Made by a program: the position numbers and the translations under genes
Part shown: one piece after another, positions 51,481-60,753 of the stretch
Layout of the letters: the number at the start of each line of letters is the position of its first letter
Numbering within the stretch: the stretch's first letter is position 1
Notes under the pieces: model-generated
Told to the model about the DNA's origin: nothing
Database searches by the model: none
What the model saw: the letters and a program-made list of their open reading frames with translations, nothing else
Source of the DNA: Rhodococcus rhodochrous
GTDB taxonomy: Bacteria; Actinomycetota; Actinomycetes; Mycobacteriales; Mycobacteriaceae
Assembly: GCF_014854695.1 (NCBI RefSeq)
Contig: NZ_CP027559.1
Location: forward strand, 56,168 to 120,167
Reading direction: 5' to 3'
Length of the DNA: 64,000 nucleotides

Positions 51481-52631
51481 CCGCCCGATCGTCCACACCA
51501 GGCGGGTCCCTGCGCCGCACCGCCAACACCGCGAGTTTCGGCACCCGCCTGTTCCTCGCCCTGACCGTGGTGGTGCTCGGCTGCGCCATCAGCGCCTGGA
51601 TCGTGGCCTCGGCGCTCGCGCCCGGCATCTTCCACGATCACCTCGGTCAGGCCGGCATCGACCACAACTCCAGCCAGGCCCGTCACGTCGAAGAGGCCTT
51701 CACCTGGGCGATCATCCTCGCCTGGGGACTGGCCATCGCCATCGCGGTGCTGCTGTCCCTGGCGGTGAGCTGGTACATCACCCGGCGCGTCCAACGGTCG
51801 CTGACGGCGGTGACCACCTCCACCGCCCAGATCGCCGCCGGCCACTACGACGCCCGCATACACAGCCCCGGACTCGGCCGCGAATTCGACGAACTCACCG
51901 TCACCGTCAACGAAGTCGCCCGCCGCCTCGAAGCCACCGAAACCACCCGACGCCGGATGCTCGCCGACCTCGGCCACGAGATGCGCACCCCCATCGCCAC
52001 TCTCGACTCCTACCTCGAAGCCCTCGAAGACGGCGTCCGCAGCCTGGACGAGGACACCCTGCAGATCCTGCGTGCCGCCACCCAACGCCTCGACCGCCTC
52101 GCCCAAGACATCACCGCCGTCTCCCGCGCCGAAGAACATCTCACCCGCATCACCCCGATCCCCACCGACACCGCAACCCTGATCACCGCAGCCGCCGAGG
52201 CGGTCCGCACGCGCTACGACGACAAGGGCGTCACCCTCGATACCCGCATCGAGCAATCCGTCCCGGTCACCGTCGACCCGGACCGATTCGGGCAGGTACT
52301 GGGCAACCTGCTCGACAACGCGCTGCGCCACACCCCCGACGGGGGCACCGTCACCATCACCTGCCGGCAGCTCGACCCCACCCACGCCGAAATCGTCGTC
52401 GCCGACACCGGAGAAGGTATCGCCGCCGAACACCTCGACCACCTCTTCGACCGCTTCTACCGAGCCGACCTCGCCCGCAACCGCCGCCACGGCGGCAGCG
52501 GCATCGGCCTGACCATCACCCGCGCACTCATCGAGGCACACCGAGGCCGGATCCGCGCCGCCAGTGACGGCCCCGGCCGCGGAGCACGGTTCACCATCGA
52601 CCTGCCCAGCACCGGTACTACCCGCGTGTAG
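51477..52631 (+). CDS. Sensor histidine kinase
   Basis: 384 residues. Two membrane helices (about 24-48 and 80-102) flank a short outside loop containing several His/Asp/Glu (FHDHLGQAGIDHNSSQARHV) that could bind metal. HAMP (about 103-155), dimerisation domain with the phospho-His in LADLGHEMRTPIATLDSYLE, and ATPase motifs LLDNALRHTPDGG (N box), VADTGEGIA (G1), FDRFYRADLARN (F) and GGSGIGLTI (G2). Paired with the response regulator by a 4-bp overlap and next to the copper operon. Confidence 0.88.
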   Translation: MTARSSTPGGSLRRTANTASFGTRLFLALTVVVLGCAISAWIVASALAPGIFHDHLGQAGIDHNSSQARHVEEAFTWAIILAWGLAIAIAVLLSLAVSWYITRRVQRSLTAVTTSTAQIAAGHYDARIHSPGLGREFDELTVTVNEVARRLEATETTRRRMLADLGHEMRTPIATLDSYLEALEDGVRSLDEDTLQILRAATQRLDRLAQDITAVSRAEEHLTRITPIPTDTATLITAAAEAVRTRYDDKGVTLDTRIEQSVPVTVDPDRFGQVLGNLLDNALRHTPDGGTVTITCRQLDPTHAEIVVADTGEGIAAEHLDHLFDRFYRADLARNRRHGGSGIGLTITRALIEAHRGRIRAASDGPGRGARFTIDLPSTGTTRV

Positions 52632-52684
52632 TAGTGCCCGCCCGCCTCACGAAGTTCCTACTTCGCCAGGTGTCAGATTCGCCC

Positions 52685-52692
52685 ACGATGTC
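52685..52692. repeat. IS256 target-site duplication, left copy
   Basis: ACGATGTC directly before the inverted repeat GGGACTGTC; an identical 8-mer follows the other end at 55446-55453. Confidence 0.8.
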
Positions 52693-52735
52693 GGGACTGT
52701 CAGGTAATCGGTGGATCCGGTTCTGACACATGGGA

Positions 52736-53475
52736 TTAGTTGGCGTTCGGGGTGATGCGTCCTTCGAAGGTGATCGCGAAAGCGTTCAAAGCTCCTTTCC
52801 ACCGTGATGTCCATCGTGCGCGCCCCTTGCCGGTCGGGTCCAGCGCACGAGTGGCCAGATACAGACACTTGAGCGCGGCTTGTTCGTTGGGGAAATGCCC
52901 ACGGGCCCGGATCGCCCTCCGGTACCGGGCGTTGAGCGATTCGATCGCGTTCGTCGAGCAGATCACCCGGCGAATCTCGATGTCGTAGTCGAGGAAGGGC
53001 ACGAACTCCGACCAGTTGTTTTCCCACATCCGGACGATCGCCGGATAGCGCGGTCCCCACTTGCCGGCGAACTCGCCGAACCGTTCCTTCGCCGCTGCCT
53101 CGGTCGGAGCGGTGTAGATCGGCCGCAGATCCCGGGACATCTCCTCCCAGTATTGTCGGGCCGCATACCGGAAGGTGTTGCGCAGCAGATGGATCAGGCA
53201 GGTCTGCACCACCGTTTGGGGCCACACGGTGGTGATCGCCTCGGGTAGGCCTTTGAGTCCGTCGCAGACGGCGATGCACACGTCCTCGACACCGCGGTTC
53301 TTGATCTCGGTAAGCACCGCCAACCAGAACTTCGCGCCCTCACCGCCGTCGCCGGACCACAAGCCGAGGATGTCGCGTTCACCGGAGGTGGTGACCCCCA
53401 CGGCGACGTAGACGGGTCGGTTGGCGACCTGACCGTCACGGATCTTGACGTGGATCGCATCGATGAACAACACCG
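52736..53475 (-). pseudogene. IS256-family transposase, C-terminal part (split by insertion)
   Basis: This frame holds the catalytic core of an IS256/Mutator transposase: VLFIDAIHVKIRDGQVANRP with the first Asp, SGERDILGLWSGDGGEGAKF, the Asp-containing VCDGLKGLPEAI, the Cys/His region VVQTCLIHLLRNTFRYA and the Glu in STNAIESLNARYRRAI. It lacks its own N-terminus, which continues at 54844-55374 on the other side of the nested element. Not expected to be functional alone. Confidence 0.88.
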
Positions 53476-54843
53476 CGCGTTGACTCATCCAAAATGCGCG
53501 CATAGAGGTAGTCGTTGCCTCAACTGAGAATGCGCGCGTGCGGTGCGCCTGCCGTGTCCGGCTCGGGCCGGGCGGTAGGCCCGAACGATGGGGCTGTCGA
53601 TGAGTCAACGCAAGGCCGTGACCAAGACGATCGCGACGCGGTACGCCCGGGCCAACAAGGCCGCCAAGGGTGTCATCCTCGACGAATTGTGTGCCACGAC
53701 CGGCTGGCATCGCAATCACGCCCGTAAGGCGTTGACGCAGGCGTTGCACCCCACGACGGTCAGGGGACGCACCCCGAGACCACCGAAGTACGGCTCGGAC
53801 GTGATTGCGGCACTACGATTCTGCTGGGCAGTGCTCGGTGCGCCGGCCGGTAAACGGCTGGCGGCGGTGCTGCCGGACCTGGTGCCGACGCTACGTCGGT
53901 TCGGCGAGTTGAGCATCGACGACGCCACTGCGGAGTTGTTGGTGTCGATGTCGGCGGCGACCATCGACCGTCGGCTGGCCGAAGACCGGCGCAGGCTCGA
54001 TCCGAAGGGCCGGGCACACACCAAACCGGGGTCGTTGCTCAAGTCGCAGATCCCGATCCGCACGTGGGCGCAGTGGGACGACGCAGTCCCGGGGTTCGTG
54101 GAGATCGACCTGGTCGGACACGAAGGCGGCAACGCGGTCGGCGACCACGCCTACACCCTGACGGTGACCGACATCGCCACTGGCTGGACCGAGAACCGGT
54201 CGGTGCCGAACAAGGCCCGCAAGTGGGTGCTCGCCGCGCTCGAGGAGATTGCCGGCATCCTGCCGTTCCCGATCCGCGGTGTCGACTCCGACAACGGCAG
54301 CGAATTCATCAACCACCACCTGCTCGCCTGGTGCGAGCAGCGGCAGATCACCTTCACCCGGTCCCGACCCGGCAACTCCAACGACGGCGCGCACGTCGAG
54401 CAGAAGAACTGGGCGATCGTGCGGACCGTCGTCGGCTACCACCGTTACGACACCCCGGCAGAGTTGTTGCTACTGAACAGGATCTGGGTTCTGCAGTCGA
54501 GTCTGTCGAACTACTTCTGTCCGCAGCAGAAACTGATCTCGAAGGTGCGGGACGGGGCGAAGGTGATCAAGAAGTACGACACGGCTACCACCCCGAAACG
54601 CCGCGCCGAGCAGCACGAGACGGTCACCGTCGAGGACAAGGCGATCCTCGCCGACACCTACGTGCGCCTGAACCCGGCGGCGATCCAGCGGCAGATCCAG
54701 GCGTTGACCGCCGAGCTGCTGACCCTGACCATCGCCAAGGCCGGTCCGGCCCGCGTCCCCGCCGTCACGGCAGTCGCCACGCGCGCATCATCGGATGAGG
54801 CAACGAAGCAAACCTCGCGCGCATCTTGACGTGAGGCAATAGG
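53476..54843 (+). mobile_element. Insertion sequence nested in the IS256 transposase gene
   Basis: 1368 bp flanked by a 5-bp duplication CACCG (53471-53475 and 54844-54848). Each end carries two copies of a motif TTGnCTCA-n6/7-ATGCGCGC (left at about 53480 and 53513; right, inverted, near 54788 and 54838), so the terminal inverted repeats are built of tandem transposase-binding sites. One rightward DDE transposase gene fills the element. Family is not certain (IS481-like or an ISNCY/IS1202-type). Confidence 0.82.
53588..54829 (+). CDS. DDE transposase with integrase (rve) core domain
   Basis: 413 residues; an ATG at 53600 is an alternative start. N-terminal HTH region (ATRYARANKAAKGVILDELC, then TTGWHRNHARKALTQAL), followed by an rve/DDE core: Asp in FVEIDLVGHEGGNAVGDHAY, Asp in IRGVDSDNGSEFINHHLLAW and Glu in DGAHVEQKNWAIVR. 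The C-terminal tail is basic. Gene and terminal repeats look intact, so this IS may be mobile. The exact IS family needs a database comparison. Confidence 0.85.
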   Translation: MGLSMSQRKAVTKTIATRYARANKAAKGVILDELCATTGWHRNHARKALTQALHPTTVRGRTPRPPKYGSDVIAALRFCWAVLGAPAGKRLAAVLPDLVPTLRRFGELSIDDATAELLVSMSAATIDRRLAEDRRRLDPKGRAHTKPGSLLKSQIPIRTWAQWDDAVPGFVEIDLVGHEGGNAVGDHAYTLTVTDIATGWTENRSVPNKARKWVLAALEEIAGILPFPIRGVDSDNGSEFINHHLLAWCEQRQITFTRSRPGNSNDGAHVEQKNWAIVRTVVGYHRYDTPAELLLLNRIWVLQSSLSNYFCPQQKLISKVRDGAKVIKKYDTATTPKRRAEQHETVTVEDKAILADTYVRLNPAAIQRQIQALTAELLTLTIAKAGPARVPAVTAVATRASSDEATKQTSRAS

Positions 54844-55374
54844 CACCGGATACACCGAGTCGAGCGGCCGGACCGACCATTCGGCCATCTCGGCGAGCAC
54901 CTTGTCGGTGATCTTGCTGATCGTTTCCTTCGACACTGTGGCGCCGTAGACGTCGTCGAAGTGGGCAGCGATCTCACCGGTGGTCAGTCCTTTCGCCGAC
55001 AGCGACAAGATGATCTCGTCGACTCCGGTCAGGCGCCGTTGGCGTTTCTTGACGATCTGCGGATCGAAGGAGGCATCGGTGTCTCGCGGGACTTGGATCT
55101 GCACGGGGCCGATCTCGGTCAGCACGGTCTTGCTGCGCCGGCCGTTACGCGAGTTGCCGGTGTTCCTTCCTTCTACCTGGTGTTTTTCGTAGCCGAGGTG
55201 CTCGTCCATTTCCGCTTCGAGGGCAGTTTCGAGCACCGTGGCGGTGAGTTGGTTGAGTAGTCCGTTCGGGCCGACCAACTCGACGCCGTCGGCTTTGGCT
55301 TGGGCGAGCAACTGCTGCGCCAGCTGCTGGGGATCGATCTTCGGCTGATCCATAGGATCGAGTGTTTCGGTCAT
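54844..55374 (-). pseudogene. IS256-family transposase, N-terminal part (split by insertion)
   Basis: Begins at the ATG at 55374 with the N-terminal region of IS256/Mutator transposases: LLNQLTATVLETALEAEMDE, HLGYEKHQVEGRNTGNSRNG, VQIQVPRDTDASFDPQIVKK, then ITDKVLAEMAEWSVRPLDSV. The frame reaches the CGGTG target and runs into the nested IS, adding unrelated residues. The remaining gene continues at 52736-53475. Confidence 0.88.
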
Positions 55375-55622
55375 GATCGCGCCTTCTCGCCAAGCAAGCT
55401 CGGCGTGTCGGCCAAAGCCAGTTCAACCGTTATCCCGACAGTCCCACGATGTCTTCGAGGAGATCGAAGCCCGCGCGGACGCGCTTCTTCAGGACCTGAT
55501 AGGCGTACTGGAGGGGCTGTGACCGTACTGTTCGGCATGCCGGAGAGTGCACTCGAACGGCGGCGCCGGTTCCACAGTGCGCGGGCGAGCATGTAGGCGG
55601 CTCCCGGTGTCGGCGGTACCTA

Positions 55623-56128
55623 CTACGGAAGCGCTGTCTCGTTTTCCCACGTGCCGTAGCGAACCCCGCGCCAACACTCACACAGTGGAGCCAGCGAATT
55701 GTGCTGATCCCACTCCCGAAGCGCCTTCACATACCGGGCGTGTTCGGCAGTGTCCCGTTCGACGCTGAGCTCGACAACGGGAAGTCCACGCGCCTCACTG
55801 CTTCGGTAACCATCACGCGGACCGCTCTGCCGTTGAAATCCTCGAACGGGTGGATGTGGAGCGTGTGCGCCTCCAGATAGGCCAGTGCCTCGAGTTGGAG
55901 CTCGATATCATCGTCGCAGTACTTGAGCCGATCATCGAAGTTGTGGAACAGCTCCCGCATCTCACGGCCGACGTGAATATGTTCCGGCGGGGAGTGACTT
56001 CCCACCCGGACCGACATTTTCCGCCATCTGCCGGCGATATCGGGCATCACCCCGGTCAGGATCCGACGATGGAACTCGCGGATGAGATCCGCATCCATTG
56101 CCTCGTGGACGAAATGACCGGAGGCCAC
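55623..56128 (-). pseudogene. Fic-domain protein, frameshifted
   Basis: The visible frame starts at a GTG at 56128 (a stop lies 31 codons further upstream) and has the Fic fold: LIREFHRRILTGVMPDIAGR, then the active-site loop HPFEDFNGRAVRVM (family consensus HPFx[D/E]GNGR; Phe replaces the first Gly). After RRV near 55785 the frame goes wrong; in another frame the protein continues VVELSVERDTAEHARYVKAL and ends NETALP at 55623. So one frameshift separates core and C-terminus. Fic enzymes transfer AMP to proteins. Either a pseudogene or a read error. Confidence 0.7.
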
Positions 56129-56241
56129 GTCGTCGAGCAGCAGGCGCAGTGGCTCAGCGATCAGATCGGCGACCTCGGAATAGGTCTAGCTGCCGAAGAG
56201 CGTGTCGAACTGGCGAGTGCTGCCTCTGTCGACCGGCTGGG

Positions 56242-56500
56242 CCGTGGACGCTGTACGGGTTGCTGTTCACGATCGTGCTCCTATTCGCGCTCCAGGGCGA
56301 ACAGATCACGTCGCAGCCATGGGACGTCGTGCGCATCGCTCTGCCTCTGCTCACCTATTTTGTCCTCATGTGGGGCGGCGGGTTCCTGTTCGGCGCCGCG
56401 ATCGGTCTGGGCTACGAGCGCACCACCACCCTGGCGTTCACCGCCGCGGGCAACAACTTCGAACTGGCCATCGCAGCCTCGGCGGCAGTGACCGTAGGCT
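56242..56500 (+). pseudogene. Arsenite transporter Acr3, internal fragment
   Basis: About 85 residues of an Acr3-type arsenite exporter: LYGLLFTIVLLFALQGEQIT, ALPLLTYFVLMWGGGFLFGA, and GYERTTTLAFTAAGNNFELA, the last being a signature of Acr3. Both ends are missing: the left meets the Fic region and the right meets the CDF gene's tail. No start codon or ribosome site. This is a relic of an arsenic operon cut by rearrangement. Confidence 0.75.
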
Positions 56501-56559
56501 CGAAGGAGCTGCAGCGTGCGCCGTGTTCGCCCCAGGGACTCCTGGTGGGTCTGTGGAGG

Positions 56560-57483
56560 TCACCACGAGAGTTCGCGACAGCGTCCCTCGCCGTCGTGGG
56601 GTTCGACCTGCAGGGTGGCGTGTTCGAGGCCGAAGCGTTCCGCCAACAAGGTTTGTGCCGCTGCGAGCACGGCTGTGGAGTCCGCGTCGGATTCGGTGAC
56701 CAGATGTGCAGAGGCCACTTCCATGCCCGAGGTAAGAGTCCAGACGTGCAGGTCGTGGGATTCATGGACTCCAGGAAGGGCATTAAGGGCGGCGTTGACC
56801 TCGGTGATGTCGATACTCTTCGGGGCTTGTTGGAGCAGGATGCCGATCGCGTGTCGGCCGAGATTGTAGGCCCGGGGCAGGACGAAGAGTCCGATGGCGA
56901 CACCGATGAGCGGGTCGGCGTACCGCCAGCCGAACACGATGGTCACCACACCGCTGATAAGCACGCCGACCGAACCGAGCATGTCGGCCAGGACTTCGAG
57001 GTAGGCCCCGCGGACGTTGATGCTCTCCTTGGCGCCGGCGCGCAACAGGAGAAACGAAATGACGTTCATGGTAAGGCCGACCACGGCAACGATGGTGACG
57101 GGCAGGCCGGGGACTTCGGGTGGGGCGGACAGTCGTTGGAGGGCTTCGTAGAGAATCCAGAGGGCGACGCCGAACAGCAGGAGTGCGTTGAGCAGGGCGG
57201 CGAACACTTCGGTGCGGTACAGGCCGAAGGTCCGGTCCGGTCGGGTGCGGGCACGCTGGGCGACGGTGATAGCGGTGACGGCCATCAACACGCCGAACAC
57301 GTCGGTGAACACGTGCGCGGAGTCGGAGAGCAAGGCCAGCGACGAGGTGGAGAGTCCGACGACGACCTGGAGCACAAAGGTCACCAGGCCCAGGGCCACG
57401 GCGATCCACAACCGTCGGACGTGTCGGCCGGAGGCGCTGGTGGCTTGGGCGGGCGAGAGGCCGTGTCCGTGTCCGTGGCTCAT
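56560..57483 (-). CDS. Cation diffusion facilitator (CzcD-like) metal exporter
   Basis: 307 residues; AAAGGAAAACG before the ATG at 57483. A short His-rich start (SHGHGHG) precedes six membrane helices. Metal-site motifs ALLSDSAHVFTDVFGVLMAV (helix II, Asp and His) and YLEVLADMLGSVGVL (helix V, Asp) are intact, and a cytoplasmic C-terminal domain (PGVHESHDLHVWTLTSGMEV) completes the fold. It would export zinc, cobalt or similar ions by proton exchange. Divergent from the CopD-CtaG gene with an AT-rich dyad between. Confidence 0.9.
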   Translation of the reverse strand: MSHGHGHGLSPAQATSASGRHVRRLWIAVALGLVTFVLQVVVGLSTSSLALLSDSAHVFTDVFGVLMAVTAITVAQRARTRPDRTFGLYRTEVFAALLNALLLFGVALWILYEALQRLSAPPEVPGLPVTIVAVVGLTMNVISFLLLRAGAKESINVRGAYLEVLADMLGSVGVLISGVVTIVFGWRYADPLIGVAIGLFVLPRAYNLGRHAIGILLQQAPKSIDITEVNAALNALPGVHESHDLHVWTLTSGMEVASAHLVTESDADSTAVLAAAQTLLAERFGLEHATLQVEPHDGEGRCRELSW

Positions 57484-57509
57484 CGTTTTCCTTTCTCAAG
57501 ACACCGACA

Positions 57510-57541
57510 TCATATAGTCATATGCGCATGAATATATATGA
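57510..57541. promoter_or_regulatory. AT-rich dyad between CDF and CopD-CtaG genes (ArsR/SmtB-type operator candidate)
   Basis: TCATATAGTCATATGCGCATGAATATATATGA is an imperfect 32-bp palindrome in an otherwise GC-rich region, 27 bases before the CDF start. Length and symmetry resemble 12-2-12 operators of ArsR/SmtB metal sensors. No such regulator is encoded in the window, so it would be supplied by the chromosome or by DNA outside. Confidence 0.5.
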
Positions 57542-57659
57542 TGGTCGCGAAAATTGGATCGACACGATCAACTATCCTTCATAGTATTTCGGCGGCGAGG
57601 CGCGGCCTGCAGGTTCGGCCGGCGGGAACGGGCGAACAACGGACGAGGTGAGGTTTTCC

Positions 57660-59702
57660 GTGGCAGGTACCAGTAGAGCTGTAGTCGGCATGATGGTCTC
57701 TTGGACGGCAGGCGCGGCCCTGGTGGCGGCCGCCCTGGCGGCCGTGTCGAGCAGCGAGGTTCTGCGGTTGCTCGGGCTGCCGGATCCAGGAGTGCTCACG
57801 AGATACGGACTCCCGGCCGCCACCGCGATAGGGGAAGTGGCGGCGGTGGTGATGATCGGGTCGTTGCTGGTGGCGGCGGTGCTGGTACCACCACAACGTT
57901 CCGGGCTGCTCGATGTCGACGGTTACCGCGCGGTGCGGACTGCGGGCGCGGCTGCAGCGCTATGGGCAGGATCGGCGCTGGTGCTGATTCCTCTGTCGTT
58001 GTCGGACACCTCCGGCCAACCACTGAGCACCGTGTTCGCCGATCCGGTTCCGTTCGTGCAGTCGGTGGGGCAAATCGAGGCATCCACCGCCTGGCTGTGG
58101 ACCGCGTGTATGGCTGCCGCGGTGGGGCTGGGATGCCGCCTCGTTCTGCAGCACCGGTGGACACCGTTGTTGCTGGTCCTGGCGGTAGGGAGCCTGATGC
58201 CACGCGCGTTGACGGGACATTCCGCCGGGGGCGGATCGCATGATCTTGCCACCAACAGCCTGATACTTCATCTGGTGGCGGCCGGACTGTGGGCCGGGGG
58301 ATTGGCAGCGTTGGTGCTGCACGCCGTGCGTGGTGGCGGACACCTCGATGTCGCCACACGCCGGTTCTCCGCGCTGGCGACGGTGGCATTCATGGTAATG
58401 GCTGCGTCGGGAATAATTAATGCTCTGGTGCGTGTTCCGCTTCGGGAGTTTCTGTCCGGCCCGTACGGACTTGTGGTCCTGGCCAAGGTCGTCGCACTCG
58501 GTGTAGTGGGGTGGCTGGGCTGGCGCCAACGGACGGTGGCGATCACGGCTCTGGCCGCCGACCCGTCGAATCGGGGGACGTTCATACGCTTGGCGGTAAT
58601 CGAATCGGCGGTCCTGACGGCCACGATTGGACTCGGAGTGGCGTTGGGTCGTACTCCGCCGCCGCTGGGCGAACGCCGCGAACCCAGTCTGGTCGACGAA
58701 GTCTTGGGGTACGGGTTCGATGGCGCCCCGACGCTGGGCAGGTTGCTGACGGAGTGGCGGTTCGATCTGTTACTGGGAACCGCAGCGGTCGTGCTGGCAG
58801 CGCTCTACTTGCTGGGAGTGCGGAGGCTACGTGCAGTGAGGCAGCCGTGGCCGGTCCGGCGCACCGTGTCCTGGCTTCTCGGCTGTCTAGTGTTGCTTCT
58901 GGTGACATCCTCCGGGGTCGGGCGCTACGCCCCGGCGGCGTTCAGCGTGCACCTGCCCGCATCCGCAGCGCTGGCGATCGTGGTGCCCATGTGCTTGGTT
59001 CTGGGCGCTCCGCTCACCTTGGCGGCCCGCGCGGTTCGCTCCGGCCCCAGCGATGCAGTTCCAGGAGCCCGCGACTGGATGCGGGCGATTTTCGCCAGCA
59101 CCGCACTGCGATGGGTGACCCATCCCCTGGTGGCCGCGGTGGTGCTCGTGGGCACCTTCTACCTGTTGTATCTCGGAGGACTGTACGACGGCGGCTCCTA
59201 CCCGGGACGCATGGTGCTCGATATGTGGTTGCTGGCGGTGGGGTTGGTCTTCTTCTGGGTCACCGTCGGGATCGATCCTGTCCCCGTGCCGCAGGGACCG
59301 TTGACGCGCGTGGGAGCAGTGGCGGTCGCGCTGGCCGGCTACGCGTTCTTTCTGGTCGCCCTGATCATGGCGGATTTTGTGATCGCCGCCGAGTTCTATA
59401 CCTCACTGCAACTGGGTTGGTTCGACGACTTGGCTGCCAATCAGCGACTCGGTGGAAACCTGGCGTGGGCCGTCGGCGAGCTACCGCTGCTACTGGCCAC
59501 CGTGCTCGCGCTCGTGCGATGGAGTTCGATCGAAAACCAGCGTGCCCGGAAGCGGAACGACCAGGTCGACCGCGAGGGAGATCGCGAACTGGCCGCGTAC
59601 AACGCGATGCTGAACGGACTGCACCCACACTCTCGTACCTCGGCAGCAGCCGACGCCGGTGCCTCCGGCCACGACCCCAAGCGCGAATCGGAGACCGGGT
59701 AA
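57660..59702 (+). CDS. CopD - CtaG fusion: copper import/oxidase assembly membrane protein
   Basis: 680 residues from the GTG at 57660 (GAGGTGAGG six bases upstream). The N-terminal half (about 1-345) is a CopD-like polytopic domain with GHSAGGGSHDLATNSLILHL, which carries the conserved His pair. The C-terminal half (about 360-640) is a CtaG/caa3 assembly domain: SVHLPASAALAIVVPMCLVL, THPLVAAVVLVGTFYLLYLG, and VGIDPVP. Fused CopD-CtaG proteins are known in actinobacteria and deliver copper to cytochrome oxidase. Linked in place to ctaD 2.5 kb downstream. Confidence 0.85.
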   Translation: MAGTSRAVVGMMVSWTAGAALVAAALAAVSSSEVLRLLGLPDPGVLTRYGLPAATAIGEVAAVVMIGSLLVAAVLVPPQRSGLLDVDGYRAVRTAGAAAALWAGSALVLIPLSLSDTSGQPLSTVFADPVPFVQSVGQIEASTAWLWTACMAAAVGLGCRLVLQHRWTPLLLVLAVGSLMPRALTGHSAGGGSHDLATNSLILHLVAAGLWAGGLAALVLHAVRGGGHLDVATRRFSALATVAFMVMAASGIINALVRVPLREFLSGPYGLVVLAKVVALGVVGWLGWRQRTVAITALAADPSNRGTFIRLAVIESAVLTATIGLGVALGRTPPPLGERREPSLVDEVLGYGFDGAPTLGRLLTEWRFDLLLGTAAVVLAALYLLGVRRLRAVRQPWPVRRTVSWLLGCLVLLLVTSSGVGRYAPAAFSVHLPASAALAIVVPMCLVLGAPLTLAARAVRSGPSDAVPGARDWMRAIFASTALRWVTHPLVAAVVLVGTFYLLYLGGLYDGGSYPGRMVLDMWLLAVGLVFFWVTVGIDPVPVPQGPLTRVGAVAVALAGYAFFLVALIMADFVIAAEFYTSLQLGWFDDLAANQRLGGNLAWAVGELPLLLATVLALVRWSSIENQRARKRNDQVDREGDRELAAYNAMLNGLHPHSRTSAAADAGASGHDPKRESETG

Positions 59703-59710
59703 CGATACGG

Positions 59711-59736
59711 TATTGAAACTATGCAGAATAGTAGTA
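59711..59736. promoter_or_regulatory. BlaI-type operator upstream of the M23-blaI-blaR1 operon
   Basis: ACTATGC-A-GAATAGT (59718-59732) is an imperfect dyad nearly identical to the core of the operator before ctaD (62106-62128). BlaI/MecI repressors bind such TACTA...TAGTA dyads. It lies 68 bases before the M23 gene, so the operon probably controls itself. Confidence 0.7.
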
Positions 59737-59799
59737 ACGTGTCGGTGTCCGTCACCGTTTCGTTATCACGCGAGCGGGTGCCTTCTTGAGGATGCGATC

Positions 59800-60735
59800 T
59801 TGGCCCGACACCGTAAACCAGAGCCCCAACTCGCCGTTCCCCACCGCTCTGACTGTAGTACTGCAGCGTGGCCTGTTCCCGAGCCGACCGATCCCATCGA
59901 CGCAGGTCGCGATGACGCTGCTTTCCCGACGACAGTGGCTGTCCTGGACCCGGCAGAACGTCTCGATATCGAGCATCGGGATGCCCTTGCCGAGCATGCG
60001 GACGCCCTCGCCCCGAGGCCGATCCGAAGCAAAGGTGCGCATCGCCGAACGAGCCCAGGAACGAGCGGACGCGTGCTGGCCGTGTCGGTAGCGGCAGGCG
60101 CGCTGCTGGCAGCAACGACCTCGAGCGCCCATGCCGCCTCGGTCCCTCCCACGGTCAGCGACGAGATCGAGGCCGCGTCGCAACCCTCAGCCCCTACGGA
60201 TGTGCTGCCCCAGGCCCCCCAGGTGTTGCAGGCCGTGCAGGTGCCGATGCTGGCAGACTTCGCGGATCAACTCGACCGGGCACGGATCCGGGAGGAGCGC
60301 CGACTCATGCAAGAGGCCGAGGCGCGCCGCCCGAAAACGCTGATGCCTGTCAGTGGCACGCTCACGTCGAACTTCGGACCCCGCTGGGGCACGAGCCACT
60401 ACGGGCTCGACATCGCCAACTCGATCGGCACCCCGATCGTCTCGGTGACCGATGGCACGGTACTCGAGGCCGGTCCCGCCTCCGGCTTCGGACTGTGGGT
60501 ACGAATCCTGCAGGACGACGGCACGATCGGGGTGTTCGGGCACATCGATCAGGCCTTGGTTTCTGCAGGTCAGCGCGTGCGAGCCGGGGAACAGATCGCC
60601 ACCGTGGGCAATCGGGGACAATCGACCGGGCCACATCTGCACTATGAAGTGTGGGGACCGGACGGCCAGAAGGCCGATCCCATGGCATGGTTGAACGCAC
60701 GAGGGGTTCAGATCGCGTCAGATGCACGCACATAG
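59800..60735 (+). CDS. Secreted M23-family peptidoglycan endopeptidase
   Basis: 311 residues from a TTG at 59800, chosen because TGAGGA lies seven bases upstream and the product then begins MARHRKP, typical of rhodococcal secreted wall proteins. A long basic N-region precedes a signal segment (RVLAVSVAAGALLAATTSSA, about 90-110). A helical linker (about 150-185) and an M23 domain follow: zinc ligands in SNFGPRWGTSHYGLDIANS and STGPHLHYEVWG, with YGHI-type VFGHIDQ. First gene of an operon with blaI and blaR1, behind a BlaI-type operator. Confidence 0.82.
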   Translation: MARHRKPEPQLAVPHRSDCSTAAWPVPEPTDPIDAGRDDAAFPTTVAVLDPAERLDIEHRDALAEHADALAPRPIRSKGAHRRTSPGTSGRVLAVSVAAGALLAATTSSAHAASVPPTVSDEIEAASQPSAPTDVLPQAPQVLQAVQVPMLADFADQLDRARIREERRLMQEAEARRPKTLMPVSGTLTSNFGPRWGTSHYGLDIANSIGTPIVSVTDGTVLEAGPASGFGLWVRILQDDGTIGVFGHIDQALVSAGQRVRAGEQIATVGNRGQSTGPHLHYEVWGPDGQKADPMAWLNARGVQIASDART

Positions 60736-60753
60736 ATAAGGGATAATCGGCGA

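Larger units (their letters stand above)
52693..55445 (-). mobile_element. IS256-family element, interrupted by another IS
   Basis: The ends are inverted repeats, GGGACTGTCAGGTAA at 52693 and the complement of GGGACTGTCGGGATAA at 55445, and an 8-bp duplication ACGATGTC flanks both sides, as expected of IS256. Removing the nested element and its 5-bp duplication leaves about 1380 bp, the normal size. The transposase gene is split into two pieces. The original target was a rightward open frame whose end (FAHDVFEEIEARADALL) is readable across the empty site. Confidence 0.88.
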
